Positions 51,988-64,000 of a stretch of 64,000 nt of DNA are shown here, in pieces (positions within the stretch are counted from its first letter, which is position 1; each line of letters starts with the position of its first letter). Source of the stretch: Parelaphostrongylus tenuis (taxonomy: Eukaryota; Nematoda; Chromadorea; Rhabditida; Metastrongylidae); assembly GCA_019055375.1 (NCBI GenBank), contig JAHQIW010004469.1, positions 235,317-299,316 of the forward strand, in the 5' to 3' direction. The translations under genes were made by a program, and so were the position numbers. Below the pieces are notes generated by a model. It searched no databases and was not told the DNA's origin. It saw nothing but the letters and a program-made list of their open reading frames with translations.

Positions 51988-54900
51988 CTAATGCGATCCT
52001 AGAAGTGTGTCCAAGGCTTTCACACGATCTCCTTGGCAGGCCAGAAGTGCAGGAAACACCTGCTCAGCACTGAATCCCATTCCAAGCAGCTGCTCAGCCG
52101 TTTTGTGCTCGTTGCACAACTGCCTGTAAAAAGTATTTGCGAGTACTCACAGTCCCACATAGATACATTACATAACTTGTACACCATTTGGAATGAGAAA
52201 GAATAATTTCAAAATAATTATTGTCCAGAAGCCACAGTTGCATTTTTCCCAATATACAGATCCGAAGCTGATAATAATAGCATTTATTGGTTACAATAGT
52301 ATAGAGCACAATAACGATAAGATGGCAGACGTTAACGTTTGGCCGGTTGCGTCATCCTTGATGTGGTTGGTCTACATAATGTCTAGTGGACAACAGAAGA
52401 AAACGGCTCTCATTAAAGCGAAACTGTCAAATTGTCAGTCACTAAAGAGCTATGATTGTCAACTTCGGACCACCTTATCAAGGACAGTACTAAATCATTA
52501 ACAGTGCCGAGGTAAATAATGAGTCGATCCTGGGAGTTACTACGTGATCAGCCACAGATGTGTCTTTTTTAATATCTAGCTCAAAATCGGTCTTTCTCAT
52601 CAAGTCAAACGATTCAATTGTTCTATCCACTTTAGTGGAAATGACCGACGACATATGCCTACAGGTCAACACTGATAAGCAAAAGCACACAAACGATGCG
52701 ACATCTGCATGATTTACATACCACCTTGTTAGTGTTTGCCGATTATCGGACTCGCAGCACATTGACCTATTGGGTACGGTGGACATTCCGCAAAATGCAA
52801 GCGTACTTTCCTAGGATCTCACCGGACACAGCTTTTCCGTTGGAAATTTGGCAGTTATTCTATCTAAAATGGCCCTCTTAACACTTAGTAGCGCACATAA
52901 ATTTACGTTTCACCTTCGACGTGCCATGTTTGCACAGCCAGAGTCTATGATCAGCTTTCACTATGTTCTTATAGTGATCCAATAGCTCATTCTCGGTGAT
53001 TTGAAACAGGGTTTGGTTTTATGAAAGGTTACGATAGAGCGCTATAAGGGCGGAAAGGATAACACGTTACACACTTGGAGTAGTGCTCGCTGCTCAAACT
53101 GCAAAGGGTTTATTCGGCAGACTGGAATGGAGGTAAAAAGCTATGAACAAATTGAAGCAAAGAAAAAAATCTCAACTGATAACAAAAATCGCGTGCCAGC
53201 TTGCGATAGATTTCAACTGCCGCGCGAAAGGAGGTGGGGATTCCGTTATTTATTTGAAGATTTCTCTCCGTTTCGGAAAAAGCCCTAGGTTTCTTCCACT
53301 GTTCTGATACTCAACGATATTCTCTATACGTTCATATGCCTTCGGTGCGTTTCTTTACGTGCGAAGATGATTTTTTGGTACTTATAAGTTGAACAGCAAC
53401 AAATAAATAGTCAACCCCATTCGCTGGACAAGAACTTTTCATAGGAGTGTTAATTACCATTGAAAAGCTTGAATTCTGGCTATCACGGTACGTAGCCGGT
53501 TTTCGAAAAGACCCTTTCATAACATTTCGGCAGAAGAAAAACAATTATGTTTCACACACGCGTTTTTCTCACAAGGCAGAGCTCTTTCCTCAGACTATTA
53601 ATTCGAAAGCGCAAACATTAACGAATCGAACACTGTACTCGTTTTCTGAAAAGACCGCTTCTCTGCAATGCAGCAAGGAAAAGAAGATTGATTCACATAC
53701 GCGAAAATGTGTTTTTGGCCAATCTACGAGGTGGGGGTGAGGCCCAAGGAGGATGCCGCGACTTCAACACGGCCAGCGATCAATTAACGTTTAGTTGGAT
53801 CACTTGAAAATGCGATTTTCACTATCCAACTGAGAATTGTTTAATCGCTTTGAAAGAAACTGCGGATCGAACGTCTGGATTTGATAACAGAAGGTTTTCT
53901 TTGCACGTCAACGTGCTCTTCGTGTTTTCAGCGAAGTAAAATTTGAATAGCGCGGTCGATATAAACATAATTTTATTTTGGATATTACAGCTTATAAAGA
54001 AGTCTTTTGAAAAACAGCCATGCATACGGATAGTTTGAGATTTCGAATGATTACAACATTCCTAACGCAAATTTTTGTCGAGCGTAGGGGATAGGCTAGA
54101 AAATCTATACTATCAAACGGAAAGGAACCCATAAGGCGACCTTGTCGAATGCGAAATCTAATTTTCAAATCAGTGAGATTTGATTATCAAAAGAATACTA
54201 ATACTAAGACTATGGCGAAAAGCCAAGCAAAGACGCCGGCCGTGCAAATAATCCGGGCCGAAGATGAAACGTAATTTTCCCATGGCTTTAACAACGCTCT
54301 AACAAGCTCAAAGCAAACTACAACATTCAAACAAGATTTAACTCTCTGAGTACCATATCGTACATATACGTACCCTTATTCCCAACGTTGCGTAGGTTTC
54401 AAAGATAAGAAAATCACTTCCAAGTGATTGAATATCACAGAAGAGACTCCTATCAAGGCTTTTTCAGTTCAAAGAACGCCCTTATGTCGAGAAATTTTCT
54501 GTTTCAAGAAGAAAACCAAATCCTTTGAAAAACGAGCATATTTTCAACTGTTATATAACATCTGTTTAATTCTTGTTTCTTTTTCTAATCCAAGTTTTTG
54601 TAGTCATTTGGTAGCTTTAGAAATGGCAACTTTTATACTCTGCTTGATTTGTGAAACGACTTTCATGATACATTTTACATACGAAAAAAAAAAACTATGA
54701 TTTGCTTTCAGACTGCGTTGTTTCAATTTCAAAGTGGGTTTTCTAGATCACTTCCATTTTTCGGGCCCAGTTCCAGCTTTGTCGCTTGAGAAAAATAGAC
54801 TGACACTGGATAAACTTATGTAAGCTATATATAGTGGAAAGAACGCTCAGTTCTAAAATGTCCACTTTTCGTCACGAATTATGTGGAATGCAGTCGCAAT

Positions 54901-57900
54901 GTGTGAAATGTAACTGTGTTTTTTCACCTTTTTTCGGAGAGGGACTTCTCACTAAACTTAGTAATTGTCCGATACCTTGATAAATACTGATTTTGATACA
55001 GAGCTTGGTTCATGAAGACGCCTGTGAAGAAAAAAAATGTATAGAGCGCGTAAAATCAATCAGTATAACCACTGACAAAGGTTGCAACAATGATTATTGT
55101 TCATATCGGTGCATAAGTCAGATAATATAAGAAGTTATAACCCATGATACAATAGAACAAAGAGACTTCTGCAATTCCACAGATGTCTCAACTCCCAAAG
55201 TCCACTAATGACGGAAAGTTGCCCCGAACTATCGATGAAGCGGCGTCGTATTGCGATATGCAGTGTCATTTTTGAGGAACAATCCATTGTGATGTAATTT
55301 TTCGACACCTTGCAACCAAATAATGTCTTATTAAAGTCTCTCTCTCTCATAATTCGGCATTCACTTACGACTTTTTCCTTTAGTAACCTAAATTTCATCA
55401 GAAAACTACCACATCGTCATTGCTACGCGCTGCGCTGACCGCCGCCTGCCACTTGTAGAATCAACTTGAGACTCAGCGGATTTACTCTTCCACGACCGTG
55501 GACCCACGACCTCTGCATCTCCAACTGGCAACTCTAAACGATCTGCCTCACCTCCTCTGGATCTCTAGCCCACAGCGTGTCACTGTTAGCCATAGCACGC
55601 TAGTGATCAGGGATGCAAAGGTGGAGCAGGCCGTCTAAAGTTGCCAGTTAGAGATTCAGAAGCCGTGGGCTCACGATCCTGTAAGGGTTAAGCTATCGAA
55701 CTACTACTGAAAGGCTAAGACAAAAGCGGGAAAGGTTCCGTCCCCAAAAGATTAAAAGACGGCTACTGAAAGTTCGAATTCGTAAGAATTAAACCCTACC
55801 ACATAAGAATGTAAAAGTCGATCATATTCGCAATTTATATAGCCCGCATGTGGCGCAGTGGTTAGAGGTGTCCTGCGTCGCACACGAGGTCACTGGTTCG
55901 ATCTCGCGCTCATGGCTCACCAAGCCATCCATCCCTCCGGGGTCGGTAAATTGGTACCAGACAGGTCTCAGACTTGTCTGGGAGGATAAGCAGCACTGAC
56001 TCGGTCCAGCGGAAAGCCACCGCGAGTCATTGTAAAGGCCAGATGTGCATTCAATCACCTCAAACGAAGTTAAAAGTTGAAGTCGAATGCATGGCGCATC
56101 TCTCAGGGATTGATTAACGCCGCGAGCTTCATCCTTTATAGTTCCCACAAAAGACGAGGTAGAGGTAGCAGAGTAGTTAGTAATTAATCAGTGTACCACA
56201 AAGCTGAGTGATAAGCAAGTGCTAGTTGAATCTCCCTTCTTACTGCAATCAATAAACAAACGCCATGGAAAACGCTTTAGCTTGGCTACTTCCGAGATTG
56301 CAAGAAAAATCATCTCGACAATCATCCCACGACATTCATAAAGAAGAAGAGATCCTCAGGCAGCAGCCAAAGCAACACATGAGATTTTCGAAGACCTTGT
56401 CAAGGATAAATGCGCGGATACGAGCTAAATGCAACAAGGGTAAGAATTCGCACACTAATTTGTGTGTAAGCGTCGTGTAGAGTAGAAATAAAAGTAAAAA
56501 TAGCTCTCACATTTGATACATTCAAATTCACAGAACTTCATATTCAGATGTTTTTCAAAGAAAGCTTAATACGAACCTGCTTATCAGTAAGATTACTATT
56601 CAACAGAAAAATCACAGTCTTTGTAGCATCGACATCACGTTTCTCCAAAATACTCATGCCCTTCATATAGTACTCTACCTTAAACACAACATTAACACTT
56701 TTTTATTGAGTAGATAGAAACTGCAGGTTCTTTTCCGTTAGATGGCACGGGACCAAGAAACAATCCTTTTCTCTGGACAAGAACTATTCATAAGAGTATT
56801 AGTAATCGTGCGAAAGTAAAATTTCACATTAGGCGGCAATTCAACTGTTGGAAGCATCGAAAAGCACATGAACGTGTAGAGGAAATCTTCTGGTACCAGG
56901 AGTCTTGGGTTTTACCTGGAGTTTCTTTCGAAACGGAGAGAAATTCCTAATTGAGTAACAAAAATCTCACTTCACATATGAGCCCGCCTCAGTCGATCAA
57001 TCGCCGTGTTACCACGAGCAATCATCCCCTCGCCCCACTCCCTGCAGCCCGTAGACTAGCCAAAAAACAAATGCTCGCGCACGTGAATCAGTAATTAAGC
57101 ATGCGTTGGAATCACCGAAACCTACGCTATCGAATGGTTACTATTAGTCTAGATGAAGATCTCTATTCTGCGATTAAAACGGGTGTGTGAAACAGAAATG
57201 TTTTTTTTGCTCAAGCGTTATGGAAAGGCATTTTCAGAAAACGGCCACACAAAACGCACTAGCCAGAGACTTAAGCTTTCGAATGAATACTAAAAGTACG
57301 ATGGAAAATCTTCGTTCAGAGAGAGTGGTCGTTTCTCCATCACGTGCGTCTGACGGGGAAGACCAAACTGTATTGTTTTATTGACTTTTGCAGTCCCAAA
57401 TTCAAATTCAATACAAACCGAACTGCGTGTATAAACTAAGCAATTCTTAAAACCTACATGAGGTAATCGTTCCCTAGGCAACTTTTCTAAGGCCACATTG
57501 ACCAGATTTTCTCGATAACCTTTAGTTAGTAGACGGCTTCGTAATGGTGACTCATATGAAGAGAGTGAAGGAATGGTCTCCTTTACGGACACTGCAAATT
57601 GCTTTAGAAACATGAGAAGAGCTAAATTCAGATCTTCAAGATCAAAAAGAAGAACGAACAGCTGCTGGCAATAGATCGTAAGCTTGAAAACAAAACAGAA
57701 TACAAGAAATCACCTGGATTAGCAGCCTTGCTGAACGAAGCACTACCTGCTTTACCCGCTGAATTTAACACAACCAACTCGTCAGATTTCGATGAACCCT
57801 GAAAACAAAAGATCAGATAATGAATTCCATCGTAAAGATACTCACATGTGAATATGTACGTAATATGCATGACTGCAAGAGATACAGTTATGGTGAAGAC

Positions 57901-60900
57901 AACAAAATGGAAAAGATAGAAGGGAAAATGGACAAAAAATTCATATACCCACTGATTTTGAGTGATGTGCAAAACCTTGTTGTCAAGAGAGACTCCAACC
58001 CGCCATTTCATCCTTTCTAAAATGCGTAATTTAACCAATTGCACTACTGACGCCTTTTCTCCGCCACACCTTCTACGCTACAGTGCACCAATCTGACAGC
58101 AATCAACCGTCAACGGTTTGGCCTGGTAGTCGATACTAGTACTGAACCCAGTCACGACGAGCAGGCCAAACCGTTGACGATTGGCTGACGACAGATGGAT
58201 GCGTTGTAGCATACTGAGGTGGCAAAAGAGGCGTTGGTAGTTCAACTGCTTGTAACACGCACCCCCGCAAAGGATGAAGTGGCGGGTTCGAGTCCCGCTT
58301 GAGGCTAAAGCCTTGTACATCACTCAACATCATCGTGTATATTCGTAACATCATATCACCACCAAAAAGAGGTTAGATGGAAAGCATTCTTGCTGACAAC
58401 AGTAAACTCATAAATAATGCCGCCAAAAGTAGGTAGCTCTCTTAGCACTCAAATGTATAAACTACAAGACGGATAGATTCTTCATAAAAACGAATGTGAG
58501 TAGAGGCATACTGGCATGTTCTCGAGTCATCCGACAATGAGAACTACGCGTGACACAAGAGAATGTATTGGCAAAAAATTACAGGATCTGGTAGACATTT
58601 ATCACACTTCTCATTTAGAATGCAAATTCAATCAACCCCTCAGAGACCACAGTTGAAATTCCCACACGCAACTTTCGTAGCTATCGAGGTCTCCTTTTTT
58701 CATTTCAAAAAAAAAAAAAACCAAGATTTCGCGTACTATTCAGATGCTCCATATTTTTCCATATATCCACCCCCCCCCTTAGCAATCCGCGTTTTTATGA
58801 CCTTAGTATTCTGAGTGCTAAACGTATCATCTCTTCTTTCCAAAAGCGCATTGTGAAAGCCTTTGAGAGAACACGCCCAGTGACAGAACCGCCATTTCTG
58901 AAGCTACCGAATGACTATAAGTCTGACGAAAAGCCAGGGACAAGCCAGAGCTGAGCATTTATGCGCACAGAAGGTGAAATAAAATTCCCTCTACACGGCT
59001 AAAGCGCACAAAATCTCTTTAGGAGCTAAGCGCGGTACTGAGTTTATCTTTTCATAAGTTATCGAAAGACTAATGAAAGTCTACAGAAATAGCTTCGCCA
59101 TAGAAAAAAAGTTCTAAATAATAGTGTGTTCAAAACAGCAGCTGGTGTCCCTAGAGGGTTGATCTTTACGAGTCGCACGGACGCACGGTCTCTGAGTCTA
59201 TAATCTTCAATGTGTTGCGTCTAACAATGGCAGCTTATGCCCACCACTGTTGAACGCAACACATTGAAGATTGGCACCATAGTTAAACGCAACACGATGA
59301 AGGTCTGAGCACAGAGGCCGTGGATCTATGGCCCCGTAAGGCTAATGTAAGAACGTGTCAGGTCATTTAAATAAGTGTACCCTGTCATGCCGATTACCTT
59401 TATCAGTGTCTGTACACACAACAAAGCATAAAGAATGGAATGGAAACTTCGGAATAGTACAAGACTTACTCCAAATTCAAGAACTGGATAGGGAGGTATC
59501 GTGGAGACCGTCAAAGGTTTGCTGCCATTCGTAAGTGATTCGAGAGGTTTCCGCACACCTTCTTCCTCATTTATCGCTGATTTCGAGGAAATACGAAATT
59601 CGGGAGCCGATTCCACACGCATATTTCCGAGTATCTTCAAATAGAAAGCTCTTCGGATCAATAAAGCAGCTCTATTGTGGGAACTTTGTCACCACATTTG
59701 AACACCCATTCAAGGAAAAGCACCTTTTGGTGTCGTTTTCTAATGAATGTATAGCTAACCTGACTCAGTGCCAATTTGTCATCAATTGCCCTCCATTCAA
59801 GTTCATCAAATACGGTTCCCCGTCCCTCGAACTCCTCGAAACTCACGGATTTCACTGCAGGTGGTGGTGGACGAGTTGGAGTTACTCTTGTTGGGTGGAG
59901 CAGCGCATGGTAGAAGAACATCCTTAATACAGCTGAAAGTGGAACCGGTTTTGCGGATACTTGGATATAATTCTAACGACTGAAAATAAAGAACGATTTA
60001 TTATCAATAAGTGATGACTGATCGTCACGTAACACCTCCACCATTAATCTCTGGCCATCCTTATAGTGATACCTGCAAGTGTAACTAAAGGGTTAACCCT
60101 CTGAGGACTAGCGTTGAAGGGTAGGCGGCGTCGCGCTATCGCTTGCAAGGCAGTCGAGCGCAGCATCAGCATGTGCGTGAGCATGTTTGGCTGTCTGCCT
60201 GCTTTCCTACGAAATCCAACGCTTGCCATTACTGCAGCGGAGTGAGATTTGAAATCACGCGGTGAACATCAAAAAGACTCTTATGGTCCCCAAAAGGTCA
60301 AAGGAGATTAGATAAAAGGATATAGCTCTCGCGTTGATCAATTCCTCAGACATGCGCCATGCATTCGTCTTCATCTAAAATCGTTTGAGACTATCAAAAC
60401 CATAACCGGCCTTTGCTATGACTCGGGGTGGCCTAGCGATTTATAAAGTCAGTGCTGCCTATTCCCCCAGACAAGTCTGGTACCTTCACCGACCCCGGAG
60501 GCATGGAAGGCTTGATGAGTTGCGAGCGTGAGATCGAATCATCGACCATCAATTGGTCAACTATGTATGGAGTCGCAGAACACCTCTAACCACTGCGCTA
60601 AACCTTCTCAAACAAGAGATTGGATAGCAGGTTAAAGACAAACCATAAGCAACCACAAAGTGCCTTGAGTCGTTGGCCATTTGAGTGGTTCTCTATCACT
60701 AGCAAGGCCAAATGACTTACTATTCCAGAACCGCTCAAGTTTATGTATCAGAGTGCACCCTGTACGTGTTGATCAACCAAAGCCTTGCAAGCGATTAACT
60801 GGTAAATATTCTTGAAAAAGGGTCGGCTGGTGTCCACCTTTAACAATTTCAGTTCGAGAGCATCCACACAAACTACCTAAGACCACTAAAATGCCAAATA

Positions 60901-63516
60901 GAGCAAGAATCATAGAAATGTCAAGTCGCTCAGCTGATCAATCCCCACGATGTTCCTATCTTGAACTCTCTTAAGACAGTTCACAATCAACGAGAATACC
61001 GATAAGACAGAACGGTAACTTGGCATTTAAAAAAGACACCAATATGAATATCCAAAAATGCTGAGATATTTGCAGAAACTTTCGACACCACGCAGGAGCT
61101 GAACCAAATGAACTTGCTTCACTTATATCAATGGCAAGCTGGTTAAACACCTCCTCAAAAGTTAGATGACGATTTCTATAGTATTAGCTCGCTCCACAGA
61201 TTTTGGCAATGGGATTTTTATTTGATTTGATCGCCTCTCATCGGTCATGTCCCATGCGTCGTTACTAGACCAAGGAGTAGCCGGCCCTTGAGGGCTTGAA
61301 GGGACTAACCGCTTTGCGAGTAGCAGCGACATAGACGGTGGTCATTGCTGGTATGGTTTACTCTTAGCTGGGCTTTCTGGGTAGAAAAGAGGGACTCCTC
61401 AGCTTTAGCGGCTCTGCTGAGAGGTCGAACCTCCCGCTGTGCTTCGAAGTCTGACACCCAGGAACACCTCACAGCCACCATGAGGCGGTGAACCATTTGA
61501 GAGGCAGTTTTGGCACTTGAGCAATTAACACCAAGTTTACTAACCAGAAGTAATTAAAATTACATACTTCTTATATCGTCCAATAGCGCATTTTATCGCG
61601 AACACTGTGGTTACTTGCTTTGAGATGCTGTCTTTGGGACAAACTCGCTTGCTCGTCATGTACGAATTGCGCGGATGGGAAAATTCCAGTGAAGCGGCGT
61701 GGAGGGTTAATGGAGCTTGAGGAGATGACAGGATTGCAGAAAGGATGGCTAAATAGTGGTTCTCAAAGTTCAAAGCTGGAAAAAAACAGTCTAGAGGACC
61801 ATTCGCACTCAGGCCATCCACAAGAAGCTCCGTTGATCGTGCGCCCCGCTTCACTAGCTTTTTCCCCTACGCTCCATTTCCGCAGGGGTAGCGAGAAATT
61901 TATTCCCACAACAGCTCCATCTTAAGCAAGTATAGACAAGCTGTATGCCAAAATTTTCGCAAAAAAAAACACACAAATGAATGACACTAAAATTACACAT
62001 TTTAACTACTTCAAGTTAATAAATTTGGGCTTTATTGCTCTAGTGTCAAAACTTACGGATCGACCTAATAAGGAATAGTAGTAAAACGGTGGCCTGGGTG
62101 ATGCAGGGTGAAACGAGGGTTCAACTCCCGGTCGGGGTCACTCAATATTTCGATGTAAGTTTACATTATAGCGCTGCTGAAAACAGTAAAATGAATTCCT
62201 ATAGACTGACACTGACATTAGAGGTGGCTGATGAAGTAGCTGAATCACTCGGAATAACCCCATTGACGGCGCTTCTCCGCACGATTTGTGCTTCAGCCTT
62301 AGTGTTGATCTCATCATACTGCTGACGAGCTTTTTTCTCGACATCGAAGTGATACTAAAAAATCGAGTGTAGAGATAAAAAACCAGCACAGAAGAGGGAT
62401 CAATTTCCTAAATACGCTGTGGTTTTCACAAAACTGGTCTTCACAAAAATAATCGTCAAGAGGCGCTCATTTGAAGCGCTGTGACCTTGACTGGTTCCTA
62501 CAATTGAGGGAATCAGGCAAACTACGCAAAATTTAGCGCTTCAAGGAGAACCGAAGACGTCTCAGATTCTTTTCTATTAGACGGAATGCGATGAAGAAAC
62601 GACCCCTCTCTCTCTCTTTCTCTCTCTGGATAAAGACTTTTCGCTGCACTTTCACTAATCATTCAAAAGCTTATCTGACTACTCTGCTACGTGGCCGCTT
62701 TTTGAAAGAGCCTTTTTATAACGCTGTAGCAAAAAGGAAACATCTGTGTCTCACATACACGTATTTCTCGCAGGACACAACTCTTCCTTCAGACTACTAG
62801 TATTCATCCGATAGCGTGAGTTCCAGCGATTCTAACGCTGGGCTTAAAACTGTAAAGAACGTTTCACTGCAGAGTAGCAGGGCATATAAGATCGAGTTTC
62901 ATATGCACTGCATACTTTTATAGTGGATCAATACGCGACCAATCGATCGCGCTGGCGCGACTCACATGCAAAGTGAGGATCTTTCTACTAAATTTAGAAT
63001 TTTTTTCCACTTTGGAGAAAAACCTCGGATAAGATGTATGAATCTGATATTACAAAATTTACTCTACACGCTCATATGCAATTCGTACTTTCAGCGTAGT
63101 AACAGTAAAAGCGCGCGACCGGTGTGAAACTTGATTTTATTTTAAATGTTACAGCCTTATAAAAAGGTGTTTTCTAAGAATGGCCATGCAGTGCAGTAGC
63201 CAGAGGTTTAAGCTTTCAAATGATTAATAATATTCTCATGAAAAGTTCTTGTTCAGCAAGAGTGGTCGTCTCTCTCTCTCTTTCGTGTTGTTTAACAAAT
63301 AAGAACCAGGTTCATACATGAACAATACGGGTAAGCGATCAATCTGGATGCTCACACATCCGAGTTTCGACAATATTATCTAGATCACTCAAAATCAGCT
63401 CAAACATCCCACCGGTATGTCTTCTATCGGTTCAGGTAGCACCAGCGCTGGCAAGTTAATGATCGGCGGCGGATAGAACTTCCTTCCAATTTCCATAGGG
63501 ATATCTCTCAAGTAGT
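51988..63516 (-). CDS. UBAP1: UBAP1-like ESCRT-I subunit, 5' end missing, 8 exons seen
   Basis: UBAP1 is the ESCRT-I subunit that links ubiquitinated membrane cargo to multivesicular-body sorting. Exons in transcript order: 63413-63516, 62213-62354, 59760-59932, 59470-59634, 57714-57798, 57458-57591, 56577-56678, 51988-52119 (ends TAG). All use GT/AG and phases agree, giving about 345 codons. The first exon matches a UMA motif (YLRDIPMEIGRKF, as in YLDDVPFKTGDKF of the human protein). The second has YHFDVEKKARQQYDE, where UBAP1 has YDFSLEKK. The third has HPTRVTPTRPPPP and FEEF...FDELEWRAIDDK, the central UBAP1 motif. The C-terminus holds UBA-type modules (LLTKGYRENLVNVALEKL; then EQLLGMGFSAEQVFPALL). 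Human UBAP1 is about 500 aa with a three-UBA C-terminus, so this one is shorter in the middle. The initiating exon is not visible and the upstream exon enters in phase 1, so the start is probably beyond 64000. The last intron is 4.4 kb and repeat-filled. Confidence -1.
53010..54175. repeat. Foldback repeat family, copy 4
   Basis: Contains gctggacaagaacttttcat, cctttcataacatttcggcag and gctctttcctcagactatta. The reverse arm lies at 53900-54080 (ttattttggatattacagc). In the last UBAP1-like intron. Confidence -1.
55480..55700. repeat. MITE-like palindrome, copy 1
   Basis: The left arm (gtggacccacgacctctgca, ccaactggcaactctaaacg) is the complement of the right arm (agttgccagttagagattca, agccgtgggctcacgatcct). 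No open frame. Confidence -1.
55842..56143 (+). repeat. tRNA-derived SINE, copy 10
   Basis: Best-preserved copy in the window, with clean boxes and an intact tail, in the last UBAP1-like intron. Confidence -1.
56730..57330. repeat. Foldback repeat family, copy 5
   Basis: The left arm begins ctctggacaagaactattca. The reverse arm ends aagctttcgaatgaatacta at about 57290. Lies between the UBAP1-like exons at 57458 and 56678. Confidence -1.
57957..58330. repeat. Palindromic pair of a second SINE-like family
   Basis: 57957-58135 (minus) and 58140-58330 (plus) are inverted copies, joined through ccgtcaacggtttggcc and its complement. Each carries a tRNA-like head (ggcgt..gtagt..aactg, then gcgggttcgagtcccgc). 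It lies in a UBAP1-like intron. Confidence -1.
58850..59130. repeat. Foldback repeat family, copy 6, partial
   Basis: A weaker match keeping ctaccgaatgactataag, gtgaaataaaattcc and ttttcataagttatcgaaag in reversed order. Confidence -1.
59155..59350. repeat. MITE-like palindrome, copy 2, with perfect inner hairpin
   Basis: The outer end ggccgtggatctatggcccc resembles copy 1. Inside, 59202-59220 and 59254-59272 are a perfect 19-bp inverted repeat, extended by an aacaatgg/ccactgtt pairing with one mismatch. Confidence -1.
60080..60300 (+). repeat. Third repeat family, copy 3
   Basis: Body only: ccctctgaggac, ggtaggcggcgtcgcgc, gattactgcagcgg-type block and cttatggtcccc end. Confidence -1.
60318..60602 (-). 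repeat. tRNA-derived SINE, copy 11
   Basis: Reverse copy in the UBAP1-like intron between exons at 62213 and 59932. It has a small insertion between the boxes near 60545-60570. Confidence -1.
62560..63295. repeat. Foldback repeat family, copy 7
   Basis: Clear arms. The left has tttttataacgctgtagc, and the right has atgttacagccttataaaaa near 63160. The centre is near 62945. Simple TCTC runs mark both outer ends (62608-62630, 63267-63285). Confidence -1.
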
Positions 63517-63724
63517 CTAAAAAACTATTCATGAAGTAAACACACAAAAACTAGGACATATATAGTTGTATGATGGGATGGCTGGTGATGCAGACTATCA
63601 GAAAGCAAGGTGTTGGTTCCACCTCATCTTCAAAGTTCTTTGAAGATCACATGGGAGTGCCCAAGCTCGTGTTTCTCCGATATTGCAAAAGAACAGTCTC
63701 AACCACGATTCTATGATAAACGCT

Positions 63725-64000
63725 AAAAAGGATAAAGCTCTCGGCGTTGATCAATCCCCGAGGGATGCGCCATGCATTCGACTTCAATTTTTAACTTCGT
63801 TTGAGGTGATTGAATGCATATCTGGCCTTTACAATGAATGCCTCCCGCTGAACCGAGTAAGTGCTGCTTATCCTCCCAGACAAGTCTGAGACCTGTCTGG
63901 TACCTATTTACCGACCCCGGAGGGATGGATGGCTTGGTGAGCCATGAGCGCGAGAAAGAACCAGTGACCTCGTGTGCGCCGCAGAGCACCTCTAACCACT
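63725..64000 (-). repeat. tRNA-derived SINE, copy 12, cut by window end
   Basis: Reverse copy running off the right edge. About 15 bases covering acgcggtgg-type text are missing near 63838. Confidence -1.

Noticed and set aside
61540..61925. Overlapping open frames on both strands inside a UBAP1-like intron
   Set aside because: The flanking exons join in phase without it, and neither frame resembles UBAP1.
1..64000. CRISPR array, rRNA, bacterial operon or viral gene block
   Set aside because: No regularly spaced direct repeats, no rRNA-like sequence and no clustered long frames were seen. The repeats present are eukaryotic mobile elements.

Overview
The window looks like AT-rich nuclear DNA from a nematode, most likely a strongylid or hookworm-like clade V species. 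The grounds are intron acceptors of the TTTTCAG type, many short exons in introns of 0.05 to 5 kb, an RTE retrotransposon of the type common in strongylids, Penelope-like elements, mariner relics, dense tRNA-derived SINEs and a tRNA-Pro. There are no operon-like bacterial genes, no CRISPR array and no rRNA. Open frames of 60 to 150 codons are mostly chance or repeat-derived; the real genes were found as spliced exons read by hand on the minus strand.

Genes, all on the minus strand. (1) At 51988-63516 lies the 3' part of a UBAP1-like ESCRT-I subunit: the UMA motif, a central UBAP1 motif and C-terminal UBA-type modules in eight phase-compatible exons. Its first exon probably lies beyond the right edge. 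(2) At 28070-50507, 1.5 kb downstream on the same strand, lies a complete secreted class-2 semaphorin (MAB-20 type): signal peptide, Sema domain, PSI domain, Ig-like domain and a basic C-terminal tail in eighteen exons. All exon phases agree except one exon carrying a +1 shift in an A run. (3) At about 8002-12395 lies a predicted secreted cysteine-rich protein with two copies of a CCC...CN (ET/three-finger-like) module. (4) At 2942-3143 lies an isolated exon of unknown identity. The left edge may hold the end of a plus-strand coding exon.

Mobile DNA fills most of the rest. 0.85-1.75 kb holds Penelope tail fragments in inverted order. 7.3, 13 and 39.9 kb hold mariner relics. At 14.5-18.7 kb a Penelope-like element sits between inverted arms of about 1.1 kb. 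At 22-26.5 kb a duplicated block carries a tRNA-Pro(CGG) gene and its broken copy, with a second Penelope-like element between the copies. The semaphorin introns hold an RTE copy, more Penelope relics and SINEs. A palindromic (foldback) repeat family recurs about eight times, a tRNA-derived SINE twelve times, and two further SINE-like families and one MITE-like hairpin family several times. Penelope terminal repeats here carry short hammerhead-ribozyme-like cores.

Splice models rest on GT/AG sites, frame continuity and remembered family features. No alignment or database search was run, and repeat boundaries are approximate.
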